A DNA stretch of 64,000 bases from positions 186,001 to 250,000 of the forward strand of contig CAKOOJ010000002.1 of assembly GCA_934098385.1 (NCBI GenBank), written 5' to 3'. Numbering within the stretch: the first letter of the stretch is position 1; each line of letters opens with the position of its first letter. The DNA comes from an uncultured Bacilli bacterium. GTDB taxonomy: Bacteria; Bacillota_I; Bacilli_A; RF39; UBA660. Position numbers and translations under genes: made by a program. Shown in pieces: positions 45,472-54,273 of this stretch. Below the pieces are notes generated by a model. It was given only the letters and a program-made list of their open reading frames with translations, did not search any database and was not told the DNA's origin.

Positions 45472-46015
45472 AAAAGAAAAGATACACGATACAGCATTTT
45501 GTTTAGTTAGATAAAATGAATGAGTGATGTTAGTAACAGAGAAATTGCTAAAGAAACACTTTATGTATTAGACCAATAAATTATCAATTTAAAAGTAGTG
45601 AAGAATTGAATAAAGAATTAGTTAGTAAAATAGAACATTATTTTTTTGATTATAAATTTAATTTGGTAATGGTAAAGTTAGTTATAAAGATATTGGTAAT
45701 ATATATATTTCTTTTGCTAAAAATGAGAAGAATTTATATAAAATATTATTTATGAGTCAATATAATATGTTTTGTGATGATTTTGTTAAAACAGATGAAT
45801 ATAATTTTAGCAAATTGCAAGATTTAGTTAAAGTTATTACTAAATTAAATGTGATGGTGCGTTTGATTTTTATATGAAGGATGTGGATTTTTACGCATGG
45901 TATTGTAACTTTAGTTGCTACTGATACAATTAATTTTAGTGATGAAGATATATCAAATTTGTTAACAAGTCAATATAAAGCTTTAATGAAATTAGAAGGA
46001 GAAAATAAAAAATGA
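45472..46015 (+). pseudogene. TetR/AcrR-family regulator, broken by several frameshifts
   Basis: Translating across frames gives a TetR layout: KDT..ILFS.IK.MSDVSNREIAKE (HTH start, with stops at 45511 and 45517), then after a shift RPINYQFKSSEELNKELVSKIEHYFFDY, then KDIGNIYISFAKNEKNLYKILFMSQYN, and finally THGIVTLVATDTINFSDEDISNLLTSQYKALM, the C-terminal (WHG-type) ligand domain. No start codon remains and at least three frame changes are needed. It ends in an ATGA overlap with the ABC ATPase gene at 46012, so it was the regulator and leader gene of that operon. Confidence 0.8.
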
Positions 46016-46725
46016 TTGAAATAAAAAATGTGAGTAAAACTTATAATGGTGTGAAGAAAGCGATTAAAAATGTTAGTTTTAAAGTTGATGGAGGAGAAAT
46101 ATTTGGTTTTATAGGGCATAATGGTGCTGGTAAAACTACTATGATAAAGTCTATTGTTGGAATTCTTGATTTTGAAGATGGAGATATTTTGATAAATGGT
46201 AAATCTATAAAAAGTAATCCTATTGAATGTAAAATGGATATTGCATATGTTCCTGATAATCCTGATTTATATGAAAATATGAGAGCGATAGATTTTATAA
46301 ATTTTATATGTGATATGTATGAAATTGATAAAGATACTAGAAAAAAGAATGTTCTAAAATATGCTAAGATGTTTGAAATTGATGAAAAACTAGGAGATGA
46401 CATATCAAGTTTCTCTCATGGTATGAAACAAAAAGTTGCATTGATTGCTGCATTAAGTCACGACCCTAAAGTATTAATAATGGATGAACCATTTGTTGGA
46501 TTAGACCCTAAGGCTGTATTTGATATGAAAGAAATAATGAGAAGTATGGCTAAAGAAGGTAAAACTATATTCTTTTCAACACATATTTTAGATGTTGCAG
46601 AAAAGTTGTGCGATAGAGTTGCTATTATAAAATCTGGTGATATTGTTAAAATAGGTAAGATGAAAGATATTAAAGGTGATGAGTCTTTAGAAGAAGTATT
46701 CCTTGAATTAGGTGAACAAGCATGA
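46012..46725 (+). CDS. ABC transporter ATPase
   Basis: 237 aa. Walker A GHNGAGKTT, signature reading FSHGMKQKVALIAAL (LSGGQ position FSHGM), Walker B LIMDEPFVGLDP and H-loop FSTHIL are present. Similar to ATPases of ABC-2 type exporters. AAGGAG ribosome site. Couples to the permease gene through a 4-nt overlap. Confidence 0.9.
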   Translation: MIEIKNVSKTYNGVKKAIKNVSFKVDGGEIFGFIGHNGAGKTTMIKSIVGILDFEDGDILINGKSIKSNPIECKMDIAYVPDNPDLYENMRAIDFINFICDMYEIDKDTRKKNVLKYAKMFEIDEKLGDDISSFSHGMKQKVALIAALSHDPKVLIMDEPFVGLDPKAVFDMKEIMRSMAKEGKTIFFSTHILDVAEKLCDRVAIIKSGDIVKIGKMKDIKGDESLEEVFLELGEQA

Positions 46726-48314
46726 GAAAAATATTTTCACTTATAAAAGCAACATTTACTCAAGATATGAATTTCTTAAATTATAAATCTAAAAAAAATA
46801 GCAAAAACAAATTATTTTTACCAATATTTCTATTTGTTTTAGTAAGTATCAGTATTGGCAGTTATGCAGAATTAATTGCAAAGCCTTTACATGAAGTGAA
46901 TATGACTTACGTTTTATTAACGTTATTTCTATTCGTTGTTTCAATTTTAACTTTTATGCAGGGAATATATAAATCACAAGGAATTTTATTTGAATCTAAA
47001 GATAATGATATGTTATTTTCTTTACCTATTAAAAAAAGTACTATATTATTTTTAAGAATATTCAAGTTAATTTCATTTCAATATATTTATAATTTGATGT
47101 TTTTATTACCTTGTTATGCAATATATATTTATCATGAAGGAATTAGTTTGTCATTTTTATTACTTAGTGTATTAGAAATATTGTTAGTACCTTTGATACC
47201 AACTATATTATCTAGTATACTTGGATATATTGTTATGATGGTATCCAGTAGATTTAAATCTAAAAAAATTATACAAACTTTAATATCTATATTTATATTT
47301 TTAGGAGTATATTATTTGAGTTTTAATTTAGATAATTTTGTTAATGATATTGCAAGTAAGGCAACTAATATAAATGATATATTAAGTAAAATATATTATC
47401 CTATAGGTTCTTATATTAGTTTAATAAATAAATTTGATATAGTTACTTTTATTAAAATGTTATTAATAAATATTATTCCATTTATTATATTTATTATATT
47501 AGGTTCTAAATATTATTTCAGTATTATATTTAAATCTAGTGAAACTTCTGTTAAAAGCGGAGGAAAAGTTTCGTATAAATTTAGAAGAAAAGTATTTAGT
47601 TTATGTAATAAAGAATTAAAAAGATATTTTTCTAGTCCAGTATATATGTTTAATACTTCTTTTGGATTAATTCTTTTACTTATTGCAAGTATACTTTTAT
47701 GTGTTAAGGGGAAAGATATTTTATCTAGTATATTTAGTCAATATGGTATTACTGGTAATATGTCTATAAATTTGGTATTTATTGTAGTATTGTTATTTAG
47801 TTTATTTTTTACTAGTATAACATCCTCTAGCATAAGTTTAGAGGGAAAAAGTATTAATATTACTAAGAGTTTACCTGTTATGATAAGTACTATATTTAAT
47901 TCTAAATTATTAATGGCTCTAGTTATTGAAATACCATTTGTTGTTATTAGTTTATTAATTATTTCTATAAAATTTAAATTAAGTTTTGTATATTTTATAT
48001 TAGTTTTAATATTTAGTTTATTGATAGTATTGTGTAATAGTATGATTGGTTTAATAGTAAATTTAAAGTATCCTAAATTAAATTATAGTAGTGATACTGA
48101 GGTTGTTAAACAAAGTATGAGTTCTATGATATCAGTATTTATTGGATTATTGTTCTTTGTTGGTATAATATTTTGTTTATTTAAATTTATTGATGTTATT
48201 TCTTTGAATTTATTGATTTTAATAATTATTGTTGGGCTAGCAATTGTATGTAGTGGTTTATATTACTTTTTAAATAAATTTGGTGTCAAAGATTATGAGA
48301 GGCTGAGTGTATAA
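46722..48314 (+). CDS. ABC-2-like permease, 12 or so TM helices
   Basis: 530 aa, strongly hydrophobic with helices in two halves (about 25-265 and 310-520), and the characteristic SLPIKKSTILFLRIFKL / KELKRYFSSPVYMFN segments of the large ABC permeases of Firmicutes that pair with single-domain ATPases. Substrate unknown; related systems export antimicrobial peptides or act in resistance. It overlaps the ATPase gene by 4 nt. Confidence 0.85.
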   Translation: MRKIFSLIKATFTQDMNFLNYKSKKNSKNKLFLPIFLFVLVSISIGSYAELIAKPLHEVNMTYVLLTLFLFVVSILTFMQGIYKSQGILFESKDNDMLFSLPIKKSTILFLRIFKLISFQYIYNLMFLLPCYAIYIYHEGISLSFLLLSVLEILLVPLIPTILSSILGYIVMMVSSRFKSKKIIQTLISIFIFLGVYYLSFNLDNFVNDIASKATNINDILSKIYYPIGSYISLINKFDIVTFIKMLLINIIPFIIFIILGSKYYFSIIFKSSETSVKSGGKVSYKFRRKVFSLCNKELKRYFSSPVYMFNTSFGLILLLIASILLCVKGKDILSSIFSQYGITGNMSINLVFIVVLLFSLFFTSITSSSISLEGKSINITKSLPVMISTIFNSKLLMALVIEIPFVVISLLIISIKFKLSFVYFILVLIFSLLIVLCNSMIGLIVNLKYPKLNYSSDTEVVKQSMSSMISVFIGLLFFVGIIFCLFKFIDVISLNLLILIIIVGLAIVCSGLYYFLNKFGVKDYERLSV

Positions 48315-48553
48315 TGTTAAATGTAGTTAGTTTTTTAAAGAATGCTTTGCCTTTTGTTATATTTGGTATAAGTGTTGTTGTAATTGTTGTTAATTTAAAT
48401 AAAAAAAATACTTATTTAAGTGAAGGTATGTTATTTGGTATTGCAATTGGTACGGCAGTTGGATATGGTTTTAAGTTGCAGTTAGAATTATGTATAGCAT
48501 TTGGAATGATTGTAGGAGAAGCAGTTGGGAGTTTATTAGTAAAAAAGAAATGA
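48314..48553 (+). CDS. Small hydrophobic membrane protein
   Basis: 79 aa, three hydrophobic stretches (about 6-27, 37-50, 53-73) and a Lys-rich end (LLVKKK). Glycine-rich helices (GIAIGTAVGYG, GMIVGEAVGSL) suggest packed helices. No known family. It sits in the ABC operon and may be an accessory membrane subunit. Confidence 0.6.
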   Translation: MLNVVSFLKNALPFVIFGISVVVIVVNLNKKNTYLSEGMLFGIAIGTAVGYGFKLQLELCIAFGMIVGEAVGSLLVKKK

Positions 48554-49464
48554 GATATAAAAGAGTTAAGAGAATATTAGAATTTTGGTGTTTATTTATA
48601 GGAATTGGTGCTATATATGGTTCTTTAAATATGCTTATTGACCCAACAGGTAAGAGTTTGGGGATGGATGGTATGTTAAAGTATTTTGGTGTACTTCCAT
48701 TTAGTGATGTTTTGTTTCAAGATTATACTTTTTCTGGAATAAGTTTATTAATTGTAAATGGTATAACTAATATTAGTGCCTATATATTATTGTTAAAAAA
48801 TAAAAAATTGGGTGTTGTATTAGCAATGACATTTGGTATAACGTTAATGTTATGGATTACTATGCAATTTATTATATTTCCTAAAAATATTTTATCTGCT
48901 ATGTTTTTCATCTTTGGTTTATTACAATTTATTACTGGGTATATTACTTATGTATTTTATACTCAAAATGAATTTAAGTTTGATATAGATAATTATAAAA
49001 ATATTGATAAGAAAAGTGATACGTTAGTTGTATATTTTTCTAGAATGAACTATACAAAATATGTTGCATATACTGTTGCTAATAAAATGCATGCTGATAT
49101 TTATGAAATAAAATCTAAGGAAAAAGTTGATGGAACAATGGGATTTTGGTGGTGTGGTAGATTTGGTATGTTAAAAAAATCTATGGATATAGAAGATATT
49201 GATGTCGATATAGAAAAATATAAAAAGATTATTATTTGTAGTCCTATATGGGTATTTGATGTATCTGCTCCTATTAGAAAATTTATTTCTTTATATAGCG
49301 GTAAAATAAAAAATGTAGAGTATGTTTTAGTACATTATACTAGAGGACAATATGTTGGAGTTGCTAATTATATGGATAGTGTTTTAAAAATAAAGAGAAG
49401 TAAATTAACTAATGTAAGAATGAGATTAGGAAAAGTAAAAGAGTGGAATGAATATGATGGCTAG
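48550..49464 (+). CDS. Flavodoxin-like domain fused to N-terminal membrane helices
   Basis: About 304 aa from ATG 48550, which overlaps the stop of the preceding gene. About four TM helices fill residues 1-140 (ILEFWCLFIGIGAIYG ... FITGYITYVFY). The C-terminal 160 residues carry the flavodoxin FMN-phosphate loop pattern TLVVYFSRMNYTKYVAYTVA, the CSPIWVFDVSAPIRKF stretch and the VLVHYTRGQYVGV block. A membrane-tied flavodoxin could move electrons for a membrane enzyme. This fusion is unusual; partners are not visible. Confidence 0.75.
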   Translation: MRYKRVKRILEFWCLFIGIGAIYGSLNMLIDPTGKSLGMDGMLKYFGVLPFSDVLFQDYTFSGISLLIVNGITNISAYILLLKNKKLGVVLAMTFGITLMLWITMQFIIFPKNILSAMFFIFGLLQFITGYITYVFYTQNEFKFDIDNYKNIDKKSDTLVVYFSRMNYTKYVAYTVANKMHADIYEIKSKEKVDGTMGFWWCGRFGMLKKSMDIEDIDVDIEKYKKIIICSPIWVFDVSAPIRKFISLYSGKIKNVEYVLVHYTRGQYVGVANYMDSVLKIKRSKLTNVRMRLGKVKEWNEYDG

Positions 49465-49666
49465 CAAATACGTTAAATTATGGGAATATATTAAAAATAA
49501 TAATAAAGAGTATTATAGATTAAATTTTGATGATATAGAAAATATTTTAGGATTTAAAATAAATCATTCGTTTTTAAATTGCAAAAAAGAATTATTTGAA
49601 TATGGATATGTTGTTAAAAAGATTAGTTTGAAAGAAAAATATGTTGAAATTGATAAATTAGATTAA
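49448..49666 (+). CDS. Small conserved protein of unknown function
   Basis: 72 aa; start may be ATG 49448 or the ATGs at 49454/49457 (MASKYVKLWEYIKNNN). It overlaps the flavodoxin gene. The sequence NFDDIENILGFKINHSFLNCKKELFEYGYVVKKISLKEKYV has the look of a small helix-turn-strand fold known from several Firmicutes hypothetical proteins. No motif is recognised. Confidence 0.6.
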   Translation: MNMMASKYVKLWEYIKNNNKEYYRLNFDDIENILGFKINHSFLNCKKELFEYGYVVKKISLKEKYVEIDKLD

Positions 49667-49710
49667 AATTGTGTTAATAAGTATGGATTTATTAACAATG
49701 ACTTTTGTAA

Positions 49711-49757
49711 AAAGAAAAGAAAGATTTGTAAAAAATATTACATTTCTTTCTTTTTTT
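49711..49757 (+). terminator. Terminator of the ABC/flavodoxin operon
   Basis: AAAGAAAG, TGTAAAA / ATTACA, CTTTCTTT nested arms followed by a run of T. Confidence 0.65.
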
Positions 49758-49845
49758 CTATACTTATATTACTATGAAATGCAGTTTTTTTCAAGACTTG
49801 TATGTTCAATATATTTGTAGTATTAAGTATTAGAGGTGATTTTTT

Positions 49846-50709
49846 ATGGAAAATATGACTGCGAAAGTCAGTGCATTTGTTAGATATTATCATATGGCAA
49901 ATAGTAATATTAAAATTTATAATAACAAGTATGCAAGTTTGATTTTATCTAAAGAAGAATATGATGAAATTTATAAGAATATGGAGAAAGGAATAAAGTT
50001 TTTTTATCCTAATTATGTTGGAGATAATCCTGTTGAATATATTGTAAACAATTTTATAGGACAAACTGTTTTAGGTAGAAGTGCTGTTAATTATAAGTAT
50101 TTACTTAATGAAATTAAGTTGGGTTTAAAACAATATGTTATTCTTGGGAGTGGGTATGATACTAGTGGTTATTTAGTAAATGATAGAGTTAAAGTTTTTG
50201 AACTTGATAGAAGTGAAGTTATTGAAGATAAGATTATTAGAATAAAAAAAACTAATATAGATAATCGTAATGTTAAATATATTAGTTGTGATTTTAATAA
50301 AGATTGGATAAATAGTTTAATTTCTAATAATTTTGATTGTACTAAAAAATCTATGTTTAGTATTTTAGGTGTTAGCTATTACTTAGATAAGAATGTATTT
50401 TTTAATATGTTGGAAAGTATTAGCAATATAGTTTCTCAAGGTAGTATTATTCTATTCGATTATCCTAATAAATATAATGATAGCAATAAAAATAAAGTTT
50501 TAGCTGGCGGTAGTGGTGAAGAAATGAAATCATATTATAAAGAAAAAGATATAGTTGATTTTTGTGATAGGAATAACATGTATGTTGTAGAAAATATTGG
50601 TACGTATCAAATAGATAATGAGTATTTTTATGATTATAATACACTTAATCCTAATAATAAAATATTTTTTAACAAAGATATAAACATATGTGTGTTAGTT
50701 AAGAAGTAA
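49846..50709 (+). CDS. LCM/PPM-type class I SAM-dependent methyltransferase
   Basis: 287 aa. MTAKVSAFVRYYHMANSNIKIYNN is the typical opening of the leucine carboxyl methyltransferase (LCM, PF04072) family in bacteria; the SAM motif I reads YVILGSGYDTSGY, followed by VFELDRSEV (acidic residue of motif II) and the SILGVSYYLD motif. Members methylate carboxylates or phosphates of secondary metabolites; the acceptor is unknown. AGGTGATTTTTTATG start. Confidence 0.88.
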   Translation: MENMTAKVSAFVRYYHMANSNIKIYNNKYASLILSKEEYDEIYKNMEKGIKFFYPNYVGDNPVEYIVNNFIGQTVLGRSAVNYKYLLNEIKLGLKQYVILGSGYDTSGYLVNDRVKVFELDRSEVIEDKIIRIKKTNIDNRNVKYISCDFNKDWINSLISNNFDCTKKSMFSILGVSYYLDKNVFFNMLESISNIVSQGSIILFDYPNKYNDSNKNKVLAGGSGEEMKSYYKEKDIVDFCDRNNMYVVENIGTYQIDNEYFYDYNTLNPNNKIFFNKDINICVLVKK

Positions 50710-51240
50710 TTATAAATTAAGTATACTAATAGCTTCTTTTTTATTATAGTATTCTTGTATCATTGTTTCGTATTCATCTACAAAATGTTGAATCGTTTGA
50801 TGTTTAATATTAGTGCTTTCATTGAAATATTGATTTTCGTAATCTTCTATAGATTGAAATAGTAGTATTATATTAAAAGAGTTAACATTTGACAATGAGA
50901 TTGTTTTTAACATATGATATGTTTTTTTATAATTATTTATACTTAAATTATTAGAATTTATGAAATTATTTATAATATATGATTTGGTTGATAAATAATT
51001 TAAATTATGTATAAAATTTGAGATTATTAATTCTTTATATTTTTTATTATAGTAATCCATATAATTGTTGTCTACTGTATCTATTTTGTTATTAATTAAT
51101 TTTATAAATCTTTTATTTTTAATCATTATATCTATTATGCATTTTTTAAATTTGTTTATAAAGTAGAAGTCTGTGTTAAATCTTTTTAGTATGTAATTTA
51201 ATATTTTTATTGATGTTTCGTTTATAGGTTCTTTTTCCAT
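50710..51240 (-). CDS. Unknown protein divergent from an XRE regulator
   Basis: About 176 aa from ATG 51240, behind AGGAGGGTTAACG. No signal, no TM, rich in Asn, Tyr, Lys, Ile; mostly helical by eye. It shares a 100-bp regulatory gap with the XRE gene at 51341, which carries a perfect inverted repeat. Not assigned to a family. The stop codon lies immediately next to the methyltransferase stop on the + strand. Confidence 0.6.
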   Translation of the reverse strand: MEKEPINETSIKILNYILKRFNTDFYFINKFKKCIIDIMIKNKRFIKLINNKIDTVDNNYMDYYNKKYKELIISNFIHNLNYLSTKSYIINNFINSNNLSINNYKKTYHMLKTISLSNVNSFNIILLFQSIEDYENQYFNESTNIKHQTIQHFVDEYETMIQEYYNKKEAISILNL

Positions 51241-51269
51241 CGTTAACCCTCCTAACATTATTATATCAT

Positions 51270-51296
51270 AATATGTGAGTTAATTGTTCACATATT
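51270..51296. promoter_or_regulatory. Operator-like inverted repeat between the divergent pair
   Basis: AATATGTGA / TCACATATT (9 bp, 9-nt spacer). It overlaps the -35 TTGTTC of the XRE promoter (-10 TATAAT at about 51306, 16-nt spacer). Likely binding site of the XRE protein, acting on both genes. Confidence 0.6.
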
Positions 51297-51340
51297 TTAA
51301 AAAAATATAATGAGATAATATATATGGTGATTACTATAAT

Positions 51341-51565
51341 ATGAGCAGTATAAATATTTATGATGTAATTAGGCACAATATTAAGAAATATAGGAAGGAA
51401 AAGAATATAACACAAGCTGAACTTGCTGAAAGATGTAGAGTTAGTCATGATTATATAAGACAAATTGAATCAGATAAAGTTGCTAAAACTTTTTCTGTTC
51501 AAACCTTATATGATATTTCTGTTGTATTAGATATTAATCCTGGTAAACTATTTGAAATTGAATAA
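51341..51565 (+). CDS. XRE-family HTH regulator
   Basis: 74 aa, a stand-alone HTH_3 domain: KYRKEKNITQAELAERCRVSHDYIRQIESDKVAKTFSVQTLYDISVVLDI. It should bind DNA as a dimer; the inverted repeat upstream is the natural candidate. Followed by a terminator (ATACTC/GAGTTTTTTT, about 51568-51590). Regulates itself and probably the divergent gene. Confidence 0.88.
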   Translation: MSSINIYDVIRHNIKKYRKEKNITQAELAERCRVSHDYIRQIESDKVAKTFSVQTLYDISVVLDINPGKLFEIE

Positions 51566-51617
51566 AATACTCTTTATGAGTTTTTTTATTTATGTTATAA
51601 TTTTTTAGAGGTGAATT

Positions 51618-52148
51618 ATGAAGAAAGTAATTGTTTGTTCTAAGAATAAAGCAAAAAATGATGCTGTTAATAATGTTATCAAAGATTTCTTTTTAGATTT
51701 TTCTATTGTTTCTTTAGAAACAGAAAGTGGTGTTTCTGAAACTCCGATTGGCGATGATGAAGGTATTAAGGGTTCAAAAAATAGAATTAATTCTGCATTA
51801 AATCAGGATGATAGTGGTAATTTATATGTTGCAATGGAAGGAATTTTAACAGAAAGTAGTTATGGATCTTTTTTATGTGGATGGACTGTTATATATGATA
51901 AAGATTTAGATAAATATTATTATGGTTGTAGTGCTAAAGTTAAAGTTCCTGATGAAATAATAGAAGATGTTGATAAAGATAAAAGATTATCAGATGTAGT
52001 TGCTAAATATTATGGTAGTACTGATAAAGAAGTAAGTATGTTTGGTACTAATGGAATACTTACTAATGGATGTTATACGAGAACTCGTGAATTTACTGAT
52101 TCTATATTATGTGCAATTAGTAGTGGATATAAGATGTTAGAAGAGTAA
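51618..52148 (+). CDS. DUF84 family inosine/xanthosine triphosphatase-like protein
   Basis: 176 aa. The pattern VCSKNKAKNDAVNNVIKDFF, SGVSETPIGDDEGIKGSKNRINSAL, and the core VAMEGIL, FLCGWTVIYDK, MFGTNGILTNGCYTRTREFTDSI agree with the YjjX/DUF84 proteins, which hydrolyse non-canonical ITP/XTP to clean the nucleotide pool. Its assignment is by recognition of these blocks only. Own AGAGGTG site. Confidence 0.75.
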   Translation: MKKVIVCSKNKAKNDAVNNVIKDFFLDFSIVSLETESGVSETPIGDDEGIKGSKNRINSALNQDDSGNLYVAMEGILTESSYGSFLCGWTVIYDKDLDKYYYGCSAKVKVPDEIIEDVDKDKRLSDVVAKYYGSTDKEVSMFGTNGILTNGCYTRTREFTDSILCAISSGYKMLEE

Positions 52149-52355
52149 TTGTTGAAAGGTGTTTTATATTACTTTTTATGTTATAAATTTTAAGATTCAG
52201 TAATGGGTCTTTTTTATTTATAATATTTTATAATCAAGTATTTTTAAGTTTTTTTCGCTTGTTTTAATGTTTTGCAAGTTTGTTTTTTTGATTGGTAAAT
52301 ATTCAATATACTAAATAGTAAATTAAACGTATAATAAATTGAAAGGGGTTTGATT

Positions 52356-53126
52356 ATGAGAGTAATAAATGATAGTATTAATAGAATAACTCAACATTAC
52401 GGTAATAAAGGACATAAAGGTGTAGATTTAGGTTGGAGAAGTGATGAAAATCAAAATAGAGTATATTCAAATTGTAAGGGTGTAGTTTATGAAATACAAA
52501 CTGGAATACCTACTTTAAGAGGTTCAACTGGAACTAAATCGTGGGGTAATTATGTATTAATTAAGCATCCTAATGGAATGTTTAGTAGATATGCACATTT
52601 AAGAGAAGTTTATGTTAGTGTTGATCAAGAAGTTGATGAAAATACTTGTGTAGGACTTATTGGTGAAAGTGGTAATGTTACTGCAAGACATTTACATTTT
52701 GAGGTATCAAAATCATATAGTTCTATTACTAGAATTAATCCTGAACCGTATTTAGAGAAGGCAATATATTCTGGAAATAAATCAAAATATTGTGCTTATG
52801 ATAATGTTAAAAATAAATGGTTACCAGAGGTACAAGTAGGTACGAATGCATATGCTGGTAATTTAGGAAATGGTGTGAGTGGCTTTAAATTAGAAAATGC
52901 TACTTATAGAGTGCATGATAAAAAGAAAGGTTATTGGCTACCATGGGTTGATGGATATAACGGATATGCTGGTAATTTACCCAATGATATTGATGCAGTT
53001 CAAATAAAAAATAGAACCTATAGAGCTTATGATAATAAAAAAGGTTATTGGTTACCATGGGTGAATGGTACTAATGGGTATGCTGGTAATATCAATAATT
53101 CTATTGGTGGTATTCAAGTGAAGTAG
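52356..53126 (+). CDS. M23 peptidase with three-fold wall-binding repeats, no signal peptide (endolysin-like)
   Basis: About 256 aa from ATG 52356, behind AAAGGGGTTTG. The M23 (LytM) metal site is present: H20 and D24 (GHKGVD) and HLHFE near 112. The C-terminal 100 residues are three repeats of about 37 residues ending in YAGNL/I, each with WLPxV and GYAGN. This repeat type occurs in clostridial phage endolysins and glycan-binding proteins. No signal peptide is visible. The protein probably degrades peptidoglycan peptide bonds after release by a holin or lysis. A phage origin is likely, though no other phage gene is near. Confidence 0.85.
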   Translation: MRVINDSINRITQHYGNKGHKGVDLGWRSDENQNRVYSNCKGVVYEIQTGIPTLRGSTGTKSWGNYVLIKHPNGMFSRYAHLREVYVSVDQEVDENTCVGLIGESGNVTARHLHFEVSKSYSSITRINPEPYLEKAIYSGNKSKYCAYDNVKNKWLPEVQVGTNAYAGNLGNGVSGFKLENATYRVHDKKKGYWLPWVDGYNGYAGNLPNDIDAVQIKNRTYRAYDNKKGYWLPWVNGTNGYAGNINNSIGGIQVK

Positions 53127-53271
53127 ATTAGTTAATTCTAATCTATTTTTAAAAATTTATTCTTATGATTATTTATAGATTTAGTGTATCTAAATAATAG
53201 TATTTTTTTGTGATATAATATAAATATAAATAATTTTAGATTATTTTAAAATAAAGTGGGTGAAAGAAATT

Positions 53272-54273
53272 ATGGAAAAAATTTATATTATTACAGGTGC
53301 AAATGGTTTTTTAGGAAACAATATTATAAGAAAGTTAGAGAAAAATGTTGAAAATGAAATTAGAGCTTTTGTTTTAAATGGTGAATCTATAGAATCACTT
53401 AAAAATTTAAGGTGTAAGATATATTATGGTGATGTTACGAAAAAAGAATCTTTAACTTCTATTTTTGAAAATATTGATGGGAAAGAAGTTTTTGTAATTC
53501 ATTGTGCAGCAATTGTGTATATAAAATCAAAGTATAATCCATTGGTTTATAATGTTAATGTTAATGGTACTAAAAATATAATTGACAAAGTTTTAGATAT
53601 AAATGCAAAACTTGTATACATTAGTAGTGTTCATGTAATACCAGAAAAGAATAATGATTCTATATTATCTGAAATAAAAAATTTCAATCCTGATAATGTT
53701 GTAGGATTATATGCAAAAACAAAAGCGATAGCTGCTAAGTGTGTTATTGATGCAGTAAAGAAAAAAAATTTAAATGCTTGTATTATACATCCTTCTGGAA
53801 TTATTGGTCCGTATGATTTTGGTAATAGTCATTTAACTCAATTAGTAAAAAAAATTATAAATGGTCAACTTTTTGCTTGTGTAAAAGGTGGGTATGATTT
53901 TGTAGATGTTAGAGATGTAGCTGATGGAGTAATTAGTGCATCTGAAAAGAATAATAGAGGGGAATGTTATATTTTATCTAACAGGTATGTTACCATCAAA
54001 GAATTGGCTGACGTAATTTGTGACATAATAGGAAGAAAGAAAATTAAAATTGTATTGCCAATTTTTGTAGCAAAAATAATAGCACCTTTTTTTGAACAAT
54101 ATTATAATCTTAAAAAACAAACACCACTTTTTACAAGATATTCTTTATATACATTATCTTCTAATTCTAACTTTTGTAATAAAAAGGCAAAAAAAGAATT
54201 GAATTTTATAAATAGAAATATTACAGACACTATTACAGACACTATTCAATGGATTGAAAATAATAAAATATAA
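53272..54273 (+). CDS. NAD-dependent epimerase/dehydratase (extended SDR)
   Basis: About 333 aa from ATG 53272. Rossmann GxxGxxG in TGANGFLGNNII, VIHCAA, NVNGTKNIID, the catalytic YAKTK pair (YxxxK, about 148-152) and the HPSGIIGPYDFG block are present. Acts on nucleotide sugars or related metabolites in the cytoplasm; the C-terminal region resembles dihydroflavonol reductase-like SDRs more than GalE. It is the last ordinary gene before the IS relic region. Confidence 0.85.
   Translation: MEKIYIITGANGFLGNNIIRKLEKNVENEIRAFVLNGESIESLKNLRCKIYYGDVTKKESLTSIFENIDGKEVFVIHCAAIVYIKSKYNPLVYNVNVNGTKNIIDKVLDINAKLVYISSVHVIPEKNNDSILSEIKNFNPDNVVGLYAKTKAIAAKCVIDAVKKKNLNACIIHPSGIIGPYDFGNSHLTQLVKKIINGQLFACVKGGYDFVDVRDVADGVISASEKNNRGECYILSNRYVTIKELADVICDIIGRKKIKIVLPIFVAKIIAPFFEQYYNLKKQTPLFTRYSLYTLSSNSNFCNKKAKKELNFINRNITDTITDTIQWIENNKI

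Noticed and set aside
52790..53126. Second VR-like region in the endolysin repeats
   Set aside because: The three repeats differ at all bases, not only at A, and do not match the TR.
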